DNA of 56,654 nucleotides from Methylosinus sporium (lineage in GTDB: Bacteria; Pseudomonadota; Alphaproteobacteria; Rhizobiales; Beijerinckiaceae), in contig NZ_PUIV01000024.1 in NCBI RefSeq assembly GCF_003113265.1, forward strand, positions 1 through 56,654. The letters are read 5' to 3'. This document shows positions 17,579 to 25,756 of the stretch, in pieces. The stretch's first letter is position 1. Each line of letters begins with the position of its first letter. A model generated the notes under the pieces. It did no database searches, was not told the origin of the DNA, and saw only the letters and a list, made by a program, of their open reading frames with translations. Both the position numbers and the translations under genes were made by a program.

Positions 17579-18013
17579 ATGCATGTCAATATCGCCGCGG
17601 CGGAGGCCGCCATCACCGCCGCGCGCAAGCGCGCCGCCGAGCTCGGCACGAAAATGTGCATCGCCGTCGTTGATTCCGGCGCCGATCTGAAAGCCTTCTA
17701 TCGCATGGACGACGCCTGGGTCGGCAGTATCGACATTGCGATCAAGAAGGCGAAGACGGCAGTCTTCTTCGGAATGCCGACCGGCGAGATCGGCAAGCTG
17801 TCGCAGCCGGGCGGCCCGCTCTTCGGCATAGAGCATTCCAATGACGGGCTCATCACCTTTCCCGGCGGCCTGCCCATCGTCGACGAGGATGGCGTGCTGG
17901 TCGGCGCGATCGGCGTGAGCGGCAGCTCGGTGGAGAACGACCACGCCGTCGCGCAGGCCGGCGTCGCCGTCGTCGGCGTCAGCGATCTGCCGGCGCATCC
18001 TTGGCGGACGTGA
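17579..18013 (+). CDS. GlcG/HbpS-family haem-binding-like protein
   Basis: This is a 144-residue protein. The ATG at 17579 has GAGGAGAG upstream, and the family N-terminus [20 protein letters not shown] starts there. Conserved parts include [26 protein letters not shown] and [20 protein letters not shown]. The family includes HbpS (haem sensing) and GlcG of glycolate loci; small-molecule binding is likely but the ligand is unknown here. Its 3' end overlaps the convergent SGNH gene by 35 bases. Confidence 0.85.
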   Translation: MHVNIAAAEAAITAARKRAAELGTKMCIAVVDSGADLKAFYRMDDAWVGSIDIAIKKAKTAVFFGMPTGEIGKLSQPGGPLFGIEHSNDGLITFPGGLPIVDEDGVLVGAIGVSGSSVENDHAVAQAGVAVVGVSDLPAHPWRT

Positions 18014-18605
18014 GCGCGCCGTCGAGCCATGCGCGCCATTGCGGCGCCGCGCCGATGAAATCGGCCAGCGCCGCATAGCCGCCGCTATTGGGGTGGGCGC
18101 CGTCGCCGGCGGCCGCCTCGCTCAAAAGCACGCCGCAATGCGCGGCGAAGCCGTGCGTCTCGATATAGGGAATGCGCTGCTCGGCGCAGAGCCGCTGCAA
18201 TTGCGGACACAGGCGATCGATGCGCGCCACGTCCGGCAGAAACGGGCCGACCATCAAAACGGGCGCGAGCGTCGCCGCCTCGCGCAATATTTCCTGCGCA
18301 TGAGCGAGCGTCTCCTCGAGCGGAACGCGCGCACAGCCCGCTTCCTCTATGCAATCATTGGCGCCGAAGGAAAACAGCAGACGCGCGTCGCAGTCTCGCG
18401 GCAGACGGCGCCGCGCCTCCTCGCGCCAACGCGCCGCGATGTCGGCGCTGGTGTCGCGGCGGACGCCGAGATTATAGGCGGTGACGTCCCGCCCGCCCCG
18501 GCGCTCCCGCGAGACGAGCCGACCCACCCAGCCGAGACCATCGTCGTCGCCGGTTCCATTGACGAGGCTGTCGCCGAAGAAGCAGATGCGAACCGGCGTG
18601 GTCAT
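17979..18605 (-). CDS. SGNH/GDSL-family lipase/esterase
   Basis: This is a 208-residue cytoplasmic protein. The start ATG at 18605 overlaps the stop of the pseudouridine synthase gene as ATGA, which argues for translational coupling and against the longer MARGDG start. Block I is [20 protein letters not shown], block [15 protein letters not shown] and block [12 protein letters not shown], so Ser, Gly, Asn and His of SGNH are all present. It is related to TesA-type acyl hydrolases. It overlaps the convergent GlcG-like gene at the 3' ends. Confidence 0.85.
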   Translation of the reverse strand: MTTPVRICFFGDSLVNGTGDDDGLGWVGRLVSRERRGGRDVTAYNLGVRRDTSADIAARWREEARRRLPRDCDARLLFSFGANDCIEEAGCARVPLEETLAHAQEILREAATLAPVLMVGPFLPDVARIDRLCPQLQRLCAEQRIPYIETHGFAAHCGVLLSEAAAGDGAHPNSGGYAALADFIGAAPQWRAWLDGALTSAKDAPADR

Positions 18606-19315
18606 TCCGTCTCCGCGCGCCATCCGCAGAGCGCCAGCGCCTCACGCATATGCGCGGGCGCCGGGGCGCGCACGACGATGCGCTCCTTGTTCTCGCGCAT
18701 CGGAATGTCGATCTCGCGCGCATGAAGATGCAGCGGCGGCGCGCCTTCGCGCTTGCCATGGCCGTAGACGGGATCGCCGAGCATGGGCCAGCCCATCGCC
18801 TGGCAATGCACGCGTAGTTGATGCGTGCGGCCGGTCTGCGGCTTCAGCTCGAGGAAGGCGAGGTCATTGCCCTGCGCGTCGCGGGCGCGGCCGAGCACGC
18901 GCCAATCCGTCTGCGCCGGCAGGCCCAGCGGATCGGGCCGCATCCACCAGCCGCGCGTCGAATCGAGCCGGCCGAGCGCCATGTCGATATGGCCCTCCTC
19001 CTCCGAAGGCGCGCCTTCGACGATCGCCCAATAGGTCTTCTCGATGCGCCCATCGTGGAACAGTCTGCCGAGCCGCTCCAGCGCCTTGCGGTGGCGGCCG
19101 AGCACGAGGCAGCCGGAAGTGTCGCGATCGAGCCGATGCGCGAGCGCCGGCGCGCGCGGCAGGCCGAAGCGCAGAGCGTCGAAATGATCCTCGAGATTTT
19201 CGCCGCCCTTGGGGCCGCGATGCACGGGCAGGCCGGCGGGCTTGTCGACGACGAGCATCAGCCCGTCCCGATAGAGGAGGCGCGAGACGAGATCATCCGG
19301 TGTCATAGGCCTCAT
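18602..19315 (-). CDS. RluA-family pseudouridine synthase
   Basis: This is a 237-residue RNA-modifying enzyme. The catalytic Asp is in HRLDRDTSGCLVLGR, with the family-typical segments VVDKPAGLPVHRG upstream and LKPQTGRTHQLRVH downstream. There is no S4 domain, so it resembles the RluA/TruC-type short members; the target uridine cannot be named from sequence. It is cotranscribed with the SGNH hydrolase (4-base overlap). Confidence 0.92.
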   Translation of the reverse strand: MRPMTPDDLVSRLLYRDGLMLVVDKPAGLPVHRGPKGGENLEDHFDALRFGLPRAPALAHRLDRDTSGCLVLGRHRKALERLGRLFHDGRIEKTYWAIVEGAPSEEEGHIDMALGRLDSTRGWWMRPDPLGLPAQTDWRVLGRARDAQGNDLAFLELKPQTGRTHQLRVHCQAMGWPMLGDPVYGHGKREGAPPLHLHAREIDIPMRENKERIVVRAPAPAHMREALALCGWRAETE

Positions 19316-19406
19316 CCTAATCGAAACATGCGGCGATTTCGCGGGGCGTCACGCGGCCCGCCCTTGCCGCCGCGCGGCGCGCGCTAGCTAGAGACATGCG
19401 GAGCCA

Positions 19407-19423
19407 GCCCTTGGTCCAAGGGC
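19407..19423. repeat. 17-bp perfect palindrome
   Basis: GCCCTTGG-T-CCAAGGGC occurs 28 bases before the start of the small glycine-zipper gene. It could be an operator or a small hairpin in the leader. No regulator is implied. Confidence 0.4.
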
Positions 19424-19450
19424 CAGCGATAGAGAACAACGGAGAGTACC

Positions 19451-19633
19451 ATGGCCGAAGAAGATCAAGTCGACCGCCTGATGTCGCGGAACGCCTATAT
19501 TTTCGGAGGAGTCGGGGCCGTGCTCGGCGGCATAATGGGCGCCGGCGTCGTCGGTTTCCCCGCCGCGATCGGGACAGTGATCATCGGCGCGCTGCTCGGC
19601 GGCATTCTCGGGTCCTTCATCGTCACCAAATGA
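19451..19633 (+). CDS. Small glycine-zipper membrane protein
   Basis: This is a 60-residue protein with a charged start (AEEDQVDRLMSRN) and two hydrophobic Gly-rich helices with GxxxG spacing (GGVGAVLGGIMGAGVVGF, GALLGGILGSFIV). The ribosome-binding site GGAGAG lies upstream. It is of the same design as the 64-residue protein at 48281-48475, though sequence identity looks low. It probably sits in a membrane; the function is unknown. Confidence 0.65.
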   Translation: MAEEDQVDRLMSRNAYIFGGVGAVLGGIMGAGVVGFPAAIGTVIIGALLGGILGSFIVTK

Positions 19634-19697
19634 CCCGGGCGAGCGACGCCCATTCGACGGAGCGCGGCCGCACGAAGCCGCCGCGCTCCCGCAGCGC

Positions 19698-20816
19698 TCA
19701 GGCCGAATGGCCGAGATGCGCGAGCACGAAGTCGAGCGCGCCGACGCGCTCCAGCAGCCAATAGGCGCCGAGCAGCGCGATTGCCGCCGACAGCGCATAG
19801 ACGAGCCGCGGGCTGCGCTTGCCGCCGGTCTGCTTGTCGATGAAGAGCAGCGCCGGCACGAAGACCAGCACGATCGCCACTTGTCCGAGCTCCACGCCGA
19901 TGTTGAAGGAGGCGAGCGCCGGCAGCACGGCGTTCGCCGGCACGCCGAGCTCCTTCAAGCTGCTGGCGAAGCCGAAGCCATGGATGAAGCCGAAGAGAAA
20001 TGTGTCGCGCCAGCGCCCGTCGACGCGGCGTGAGAAAAAGTTCTCGACTGCGACATAGATGATCGAGGCGGCGATCGCCGCCTCCACCCATTGCGAGGGC
20101 AGCGTCACAATGTCGAGCGCCGCCAGCGACAGCGTGATCGAATGGGAAACGGTGAAGGCGGTGACGATCTTCACCACCGGCCAGACGCGCGTCGCCCATA
20201 GAAGAATGGCGATCAGAAAGCAGACATGATCGTAGCCGGTCAGAATATGTTCGACGCCGGCCTGCACGAATTTCCACATCAGCTGCCAGACCGTCTCCAA
20301 CGGCTTCGACAGATCGAGCGGCGGATCGGCGGGATAGAGCATGGTCTCGCCGGCGTTTTCGCCGGTCAGCGTCACGAGATGCTTGGCCTTGGAGCCGGCG
20401 ACGGCCAGCAGCTCCTTTGCGTCGTAGAAAATCTGGCCGGCGACGCCGGAGCAGTCGAATTTCAGCTTCACCAATGCGCTGTCTGCATTGGCGGGGTCCT
20501 CTCCGGCGTAATCGACGCGGCCGGCGCAGGCGTGTCCCTCGGCGTCATGCATGGAGACGCGGCGCTGAACGAGCTTGCCGATCTGCGTCTCCAGCACGCC
20601 CGGCTGCGACAGCTCGACGCCGGCGCGCTCCGCCATGGTCTGCGAGAAGATGCGCTCGAGATCGGTCGCCAGAAAGCCGACATCGATCTGATAGGAACGA
20701 TCTTTCTCGGGCGTGATCTTGGCGGTGGAAATATCCGCCGTATGGGCGAAGGCCGGCGCGAGCGATGCGAGCAATGCGGCGACGACGAGCGGCAAGCATT
20801 TCGACGACCAGCTCAT
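19698..20816 (-). CDS. HupE/UreJ-family nickel permease with periplasmic domain
   Basis: This is a 372-residue inner-membrane protein. I chose the ATG at 20816 because the signal peptide MSWSSKCLPLVVAALLASLA begins there and cleavage would leave His as the first mature residue (AFA-HTADIST). Residues 30-175 form a soluble periplasmic domain with two Cys. The rest carries about six helices with the HupE/UreJ motifs EHILTGYDHVCFLIA, FTVSHSITLSLA and FGFIHGFGFASSLKELG. HupE/UreJ proteins are thought to move Ni2+ into the cytoplasm for hydrogenase or urease. Divergent nikR and the NikR-controlled receptor support a nickel role. Confidence 0.85.
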   Translation of the reverse strand: MSWSSKCLPLVVAALLASLAPAFAHTADISTAKITPEKDRSYQIDVGFLATDLERIFSQTMAERAGVELSQPGVLETQIGKLVQRRVSMHDAEGHACAGRVDYAGEDPANADSALVKLKFDCSGVAGQIFYDAKELLAVAGSKAKHLVTLTGENAGETMLYPADPPLDLSKPLETVWQLMWKFVQAGVEHILTGYDHVCFLIAILLWATRVWPVVKIVTAFTVSHSITLSLAALDIVTLPSQWVEAAIAASIIYVAVENFFSRRVDGRWRDTFLFGFIHGFGFASSLKELGVPANAVLPALASFNIGVELGQVAIVLVFVPALLFIDKQTGGKRSPRLVYALSAAIALLGAYWLLERVGALDFVLAHLGHSA

Positions 20817-21006
20817 TTTCGAAAGACTCCGGGACAAGCCTGAATGGCGGGGCCGCGACAATGCCCGACGCCGCGAAAATGGACAAGACCGCGCGCCGCT
20901 CGGCCCGCGCGCGATTGCGGGGCCGCTCCCGAACGGGTAAAATCAACGACATGCGGCCGAAGCTTTTCATTGGAATGCAGGGCCGCCGCGCGGGGGAGCG
21001 TCCGAT

Positions 21007-21465
21007 ATGCAGCGTGTCACCATGACCATAGACGACGATCTCATGGCCGCTCTCGACAAATATATGGAAGCCGGCGGGCATCAGAATCGATCGGAGGCGG
21101 TGCGCGATCTCGTGCGCGCCGGCCTCATGAAGCAGCCGAAGCTCGACGACAGCGATCGCCCCTGCATCGGCGCGCTCGTCTATCTCTACGACCATGAGAC
21201 GCGGCAATTGTCGAAGCGGCTGATGCACGACCATCACAGCCACGCCGATCTCTCCATCGCCGCCCTGCATGTGCATGTCGACGCCGAGACCTGCCTCGAG
21301 GTCTCGCTGCTGCGCGGCGCAAAGTCGGAGGTCGAGCATTTCGCCCAGCATGTGATCGGCGAGCGCGGCGTGCGCTACGGCCAGCTCGTCGTCGCGCCGG
21401 CGGAGGCGCATTCGCCCGAGAGCGCCTCGGCGCCGAAACCGCACCACGGCCATAGCCACGCCTGA
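21007..21465 (+). CDS. nikR: Nickel-responsive regulator NikR
   Basis: This is a 152-residue ribbon-helix-helix repressor. The N-terminus MQRVTMTIDDDLMAALDKYM closely matches E. coli NikR, which fixes the start, and GGGGGAG lies upstream. The ACT-like metal domain has SIAALHVHVDAETCLEV. The high-affinity site residues correspond to His77, His88, His90 and Cys96 here (E. coli His76, 87, 89 and Cys95). A His-rich tail (HHGHSHA) may bind extra nickel. It probably represses the adjacent receptor gene, which has a perfect NikR box. Confidence 0.96.
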   Translation: MQRVTMTIDDDLMAALDKYMEAGGHQNRSEAVRDLVRAGLMKQPKLDDSDRPCIGALVYLYDHETRQLSKRLMHDHHSHADLSIAALHVHVDAETCLEVSLLRGAKSEVEHFAQHVIGERGVRYGQLVVAPAEAHSPESASAPKPHHGHSHA

Positions 21466-21530
21466 GGCCTGTGACACAAATGCAACGCTTCGGGCAAATC
21501 CGTAGGTGGGTCGTTGCCACAGCTACGTTC

Positions 21531-21558
21531 GTATGATCTGATAATAAAAAAATCATAC
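21531..21558 (+). promoter_or_regulatory. NikR operator (GTATGA-N16-TCATAC)
   Basis: GTATGA at 21531-21536 and TCATAC at 21553-21558 are separated by exactly 16 bases, an exact match to the operator of the E. coli nik operon. It ends 12 bases before the receptor start and abuts the GGGGGAG ribosome-binding site, so NikR-Ni binding there would block expression of the receptor. The spacer is A/T-rich. Confidence 0.92.
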
Positions 21559-21570
21559 GGGGGAGCTGCG

Positions 21571-23841
21571 ATGACCGGCTGGCGAGTTGGCGAAATTTCC
21601 GCATTGGCCCTGGCGGTCGCGCTTTTCGGCGCGGACGCCGTCGCGCAGGAGAGCTTGCCGGACATAGACATCGGCGCGCCGATCGCGGCCGCGACTCCGG
21701 CGGCCGCCGCGCGCGCGGAAGACGCGCAAAAGGCGAAGGTGAGAGTCGAGGCGGCCAGCGAGACCGTCTTCAGCGGCCAGCAGGTCAACGCCGTTCCCTT
21801 CGCGCGTCCGGGCGAGGCGCTCGAGATCGTGCCCGGCCTCTCGGTCACGCAGCACAGCGGCGAGGGCAAGGCGAACCAGTATTTTCTGCGCGGCTTCCAG
21901 CTCGACCACGGCACTGATTTCTCGCTGACGCTGGACGGAATGCCGATCAATATGCGCACCCACGGCCATGGCCAGGGCTATGCGGACGCCAATTTCCTGA
22001 TCCCGGAGCTGCTCTCCTCCGTCGTCGGCCGCAAGGGCCCTTATTACGCCGACAAGGGCGACTTCTCCTCGGCCGGCGCGGTCGATATGCAATATATCGA
22101 CAAGCTCGATCACGGCTTCTTCCGTGCGACGGGCGGCAGCTTCGCCTATGGCCGCCTGCTCGGCGCCAAGAGCTTCGAGGTGAATGGCGGCAATCTGCTC
22201 ACCGCCATCGAATCCAGCATATACAACGGCCCGTGGACGCGGCCCGACGAGATGCGCAAGATCAATTCGGTGCTGCGCTGGTCGCGCGGGACGCAGGAGG
22301 ACGGCGTCTCCATCACCGCTATGGCCTACGCCAACCGCTGGTTCTCCACCGACCAGATCCCCTCGCGCGCCGTCTATGGCGGCGTCCTTCCGCTCTGGGG
22401 CAATGTCGACAGCACGGACGGCGGCGACGCCTCGCGCTTCAGCCTCTCGGCGCGCTGGAGCCAGACGGAAGGCGCGCATTCCTCGCGCGTGGAAGCCTAC
22501 GCCATCCGCTCGACGCTCGATCTCTACAACAACTTCACCTATTTCCTCTCGCATCCCGACCTCGGCGACCAGTTCCGCCAATTCGACCGGCGCACCGTGC
22601 TCGGCGTCAACGCGCAGCACGCCTATAAATACGAGCTCGCCGGCCTGCCGATCGAATCGCGCATCGGCCTCGAGAGCCGCTACGACAATATTCGTCTCGG
22701 CCTCCAGGACAGCTGGCGGCGCCAGCCCTATGACACGATCACCAACAGCCATGTGGCGGAAGGCAGCGTCGGCCTTTGGACCGACACCACTGTTCGCTTC
22801 ACGCCCTGGCTGCGCGCCACCGGCGGCGTGCGCTTCGATTATTTCGCCGCCAGCGTCGGCAGCCTCCAAGACCCACTCTCCGCGCCCAAGGACGAGAATG
22901 GCGCTCCGATCTGGACCGGCCCCTGGAACAGCGGCTCCAAATCGGCGACGATGGGGAGCCCGAAGGTCGGCGTCGTTATCGGCCCCTTCGAGCAGACGGA
23001 GCTCTTCCTCAATTTCGGCGAGGGACTGCATTCGACCGACGTGCGCGGAACCGTGACCCGGCTGAGCCCGGCCGACGGCTCGTCGGTGGCGACCATCCCG
23101 CTGCTGGTGAAGCAGCGCGGCGCCGAGATCGGCGTGCGGACCACGCGCCTGCTGGAAGGGCTCGAATCCTCGGTCGCCCTCTGGTGGCTGAACAATGATT
23201 CGGAAAATCAGTTCGAGGGCGATTCCGGCAGCACCTCCTTCGGCCGGCCGAGCCGGCGCTACGGCATAGAGATCATCAACCACTACACGCCCGCCTCCTG
23301 GCTGCGGATGGAGGGCAGCGTGTCGCTGTCTCATGCGCGCTTCCGCGGCGTCGATCAGCAGCAGGCGCTCGCCTGGATCGATCTTCTCTCGCCCGACGCG
23401 ATCGGCTACGGAACCTATGTCGGCAACGCCCCCGGCAATTACATTCCCGATTCGCCCAACATCGTCGCCATGGGCCAGATCGAGGTGGGCGAGGCGACCG
23501 GCCCCTTCGCGGCGCTGCGCTATCGCTATCTCGGCGAGCGCCCGCTGACCGAGGACGGCTCCTTCAAATCGCCGGCGACCGGCACGCTCAATCTGCGCGC
23601 GGGCTATCGCTTCGACAATGGCTGGAGCATTCAGGCCGACGCTTTCAACGTCACCAATTCGCGCTCCGACATGATCACCTATGGCTATGGTTCGCTGATC
23701 CCCTCCGATCCGCTCTATGGCCTGTGCAAGGCGGGCGTCGCGCCGAGCAATGTCTGCTCGGTCGGCGTGATGGGCCGTCATTTCAAGCCGATGGAGCCGC
23801 CGGCCGTGCGCGTGTCGATCACCGGCCCGCTGCCCTTCTGA
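21571..23841 (+). CDS. TonB-dependent outer-membrane receptor, probably for nickel
   Basis: This is a 756-residue outer-membrane barrel. The start is the ATG at 21571 after GGGGGAGCTGCG; the longer frame would run into the NikR box. It has a signal peptide (to about AVAQ), then a plug with PFARPGEALEIVPGLSVTQH, NQYFLRGFQLDHG and a His-rich loop THGHGQGYADANF, then a 22-strand-type barrel ending in Phe (VSITGPLPF). The substrate is inferred to be nickel or a nickel chelate from the NikR operator and the adjacent nikR and HupE genes. Energy would come from TonB-ExbBD encoded elsewhere. Confidence 0.9.
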   Translation: MTGWRVGEISALALAVALFGADAVAQESLPDIDIGAPIAAATPAAAARAEDAQKAKVRVEAASETVFSGQQVNAVPFARPGEALEIVPGLSVTQHSGEGKANQYFLRGFQLDHGTDFSLTLDGMPINMRTHGHGQGYADANFLIPELLSSVVGRKGPYYADKGDFSSAGAVDMQYIDKLDHGFFRATGGSFAYGRLLGAKSFEVNGGNLLTAIESSIYNGPWTRPDEMRKINSVLRWSRGTQEDGVSITAMAYANRWFSTDQIPSRAVYGGVLPLWGNVDSTDGGDASRFSLSARWSQTEGAHSSRVEAYAIRSTLDLYNNFTYFLSHPDLGDQFRQFDRRTVLGVNAQHAYKYELAGLPIESRIGLESRYDNIRLGLQDSWRRQPYDTITNSHVAEGSVGLWTDTTVRFTPWLRATGGVRFDYFAASVGSLQDPLSAPKDENGAPIWTGPWNSGSKSATMGSPKVGVVIGPFEQTELFLNFGEGLHSTDVRGTVTRLSPADGSSVATIPLLVKQRGAEIGVRTTRLLEGLESSVALWWLNNDSENQFEGDSGSTSFGRPSRRYGIEIINHYTPASWLRMEGSVSLSHARFRGVDQQQALAWIDLLSPDAIGYGTYVGNAPGNYIPDSPNIVAMGQIEVGEATGPFAALRYRYLGERPLTEDGSFKSPATGTLNLRAGYRFDNGWSIQADAFNVTNSRSDMITYGYGSLIPSDPLYGLCKAGVAPSNVCSVGVMGRHFKPMEPPAVRVSITGPLPF

Positions 23842-23945
23842 GCTGCGGTCGCATCAGTTTCTCGCACTGATCTGGCGCCCCGCGGAAAGCTCGGCTAGGC
23901 TGAGCGTTTCGCTGGGCGGCTTTTTGCGCGCCGCAGCGATCCGCT

Positions 23946-24042
23946 AGAGTGATTCCGGTTCGGATCGAACCGGAATCACTCTCCTTGTTCTGCCGTGTTT
24001 TCTTCCCGCGAACCGGTTCCCACTTCGCTCGAAAACACTCTA
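23946..24042. repeat. Intergenic palindromic repeat element
   Basis: A perfect inverted repeat has 17-base arms (23946-23962 and 23966-23982; arm AGAGTGATTCCGGTTCG) with a 3-base loop. It is followed at 24009-24042 by a stretch beginning GAACCGGTTCCCACTTCGC and ending AAAACACTCTA. Elements of this kind are scattered in intergenic regions of Hyphomicrobiales. A diverged reverse copy of the second part lies at 9424-9450. The palindrome could also end transcription of the receptor gene, though no T-run follows. Confidence 0.65.
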
Positions 24043-24092
24043 TTGCGGCGCGCGATTTTTTCGACGCTCCGGTTTTTGCGAAAGAGACGTTT

Positions 24093-25298
24093 ATGACCGC
24101 GACCAAGCCCAAGAAGAAGCTCGTGATCTTTTGCGACGGCACGTGGAACGAGCCGACCGAGCGCGGCACCAATGTCGTGCGAATGCTGCAGGCCACCGAT
24201 TTTCTCGACGCCGACGGCAATCCGCAGCTCACCCATTACATCGCCGGCGTCGGCACTCGCAAAGACGAGAAGGTCATCGGCGGCGCATTCGGCTTCGGCA
24301 TCTCCGACAATATAAAGGACGCCTACGCCTTCATCGTCAGCAATTACGAGCCGGGCGACGACATCTATCTCTTCGGCTTCAGCCGCGGCGCCTATACGGC
24401 GCGCAGCATCGCCGGGCTCATTCACAATCTCGGCGTGCTGAAGCGCTGGAATCTGCCGCTCGTCTCCATCGCCTATGACCATTACAAGGACAGGGCCGCG
24501 GAATGGCGCCCGGGCGGCGCCTCCGCGCAGACATTCCGCGACGAGAATTGCCACCCCTATCCGACCAAGATCAAATTCCTCGGCGTGTGGGACACGGTGG
24601 GCGCGCTCGGCGCACCCTATGGCGAAATTCTCGGCCGGCTGTTCGACAAGCTCTTCAAGACGAGCTTCCACGATGTGACTCTGAGCGCGAGCGTCGATTC
24701 CGCCTATCACGCGCTGGCGGCGGACGAGCGTCGCTGGCCGTTCCGGCCGACGCCGATCGCGCTCACCGATTATCATCTGGAGCGCGATGCGAAGAACATC
24801 GCCGAGAAAGGCTTTCCGCTCTACAAGCAGCGCTGGTTCCCCGGCGTCCACTCCAATGTCGGCGGCGGCTATCAGGAGCACGGCCTCTCCGACTATGCGC
24901 TGGTGTGGATGGCCGAACGCGCCGCGGAGAATGGCCTGAAGCTGTTGAAATTCGCCGATGTCAAATTCTCCGTCGACCGGCCCTTTTCACCCGATCCGAC
25001 CGAGAAAATTCAAAACAGCCAGACGCTGGGCTACAAGCTCGCCACGACGCTGCTCGTCAAGCTGCCGGCGGCTTTCGGCCTGCCCTCCGTCTATCCGAAA
25101 GCGGATCAAGGGCTCGCGAAGCACGCCAGCTGGGGCGGGGATTACATCCGGCCGATCGCCCCCGACGAGGATTTCGCGCCGGTTCGCGAGAAGGCCGAGA
25201 TCGACCCCTCCTATCGCCCGAAGCAGCTGACGACGATCGGCGTTCCCGTCGCGCAGGAGCAGGAAAAGGCGAAGGAGAAAGAGCGCGAGCCTGCGTGA
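24093..25298 (+). CDS. DUF2235 alpha/beta-hydrolase (Tle1-like phospholipase family)
   Basis: This is a 401-residue cytosolic protein. The start at 24093 gives MTATKPKKKLVIFCDGTWNE, the usual DUF2235 N-terminus; the longer frame runs through the intergenic repeat. The nucleophile motif GFSRGAYTAR (GxSxG) is present, with FLGVWDTVGALG, Asp-rich segments and a His in FPGVHSNVGGGY, consistent with a Ser-Asp-His triad. The family includes T6SS phospholipase effectors (Tle1), but no T6SS gene or immunity gene is nearby, so a housekeeping lipase role is as likely. It ends in a Lys/Glu-rich tail. Confidence 0.87.
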   Translation: MTATKPKKKLVIFCDGTWNEPTERGTNVVRMLQATDFLDADGNPQLTHYIAGVGTRKDEKVIGGAFGFGISDNIKDAYAFIVSNYEPGDDIYLFGFSRGAYTARSIAGLIHNLGVLKRWNLPLVSIAYDHYKDRAAEWRPGGASAQTFRDENCHPYPTKIKFLGVWDTVGALGAPYGEILGRLFDKLFKTSFHDVTLSASVDSAYHALAADERRWPFRPTPIALTDYHLERDAKNIAEKGFPLYKQRWFPGVHSNVGGGYQEHGLSDYALVWMAERAAENGLKLLKFADVKFSVDRPFSPDPTEKIQNSQTLGYKLATTLLVKLPAAFGLPSVYPKADQGLAKHASWGGDYIRPIAPDEDFAPVREKAEIDPSYRPKQLTTIGVPVAQEQEKAKEKEREPA

Positions 25299-25311
25299 GA
25301 AGCGCCCGGGC

Positions 25312-25578
25312 TCAGCGCAGGCGCTCTCTCATATAGCCGCGCAGGACGGCGTTGATGCGCCGCTGATAGCCGGGACCTTCCTTCTTGAAGAAGTCGATGA
25401 GGTCCTGGTCCAGGCGGATGGAGATCGCCTGCTTCTTGGGCGGAATGACGACCTCGGCCTTGCTCCAGTCGATCGGCTCGAATTCCGCCCAATCGGGATC
25501 GCTCGCGATCGCCGCGTCGATTTCAGCGTCCTCTCGATCGCCCGTGCGCTGCGCGGTCCCGCTCGATCTGTCCTTCAT
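25312..25578 (-). CDS. BrnA-family antitoxin-like protein (no BrnT seen)
   Basis: This is an 88-residue protein starting MKDRSSGTAQRTGDREDAEI. The middle reads DWAEFEPIDWSKAEVV, and the C-terminus is a ribbon-helix-helix: KQAISIRLDQDLIDFFKKEG then YQRRINAVLRGYMRERL, which is typical of BrnA. BrnA normally neutralises the RNase BrnT encoded just upstream, but the 178 bases upstream encode nothing BrnT-like. It may be an orphan regulator or an antidote left after toxin loss. It is divergent from dnaG. Confidence 0.8.
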   Translation of the reverse strand: MKDRSSGTAQRTGDREDAEIDAAIASDPDWAEFEPIDWSKAEVVIPPKKQAISIRLDQDLIDFFKKEGPGYQRRINAVLRGYMRERLR

Positions 25579-25637
25579 TCCGCTTCGCCCCGCATTCCGG
25601 TTCGCCCCGCGGCTCGAGCCTAGCGCTCGACGAAGGG

Positions 25638-25657
25638 ATGCGTATATACAACCGCAT
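25638..25657. promoter_or_regulatory. Possible operator of the BrnA-like gene
   Basis: A short inverted repeat ATGCG (25638-25642)/CGCAT (25653-25657) encloses TATATAC in the divergent promoter region of the BrnA-like gene and dnaG. BrnA-type antitoxins repress their own promoters. This is suggestive only. Confidence 0.3.
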
Positions 25658-25756
25658 TGCATGTCGAGTGGGCTGCCGACCGACCGTGTTGTGGGTAGCG
25701 GGCACAAAGCCGACGCCGCGCGCGCCGAATGCGTCGACAATGCTACTAGGGACACG

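Noticed and set aside
21553-23781. 742-residue minus-strand ORF over the nickel receptor
   Set aside because: It is antisense to an intact TonB-dependent receptor, with typical high-GC shadow composition and no recognisable domain.
24093-25298. Type VI secretion effector
   Set aside because: DUF2235 is shared by T6SS lipases, but no VgrG, PAAR, adaptor or immunity gene is nearby.
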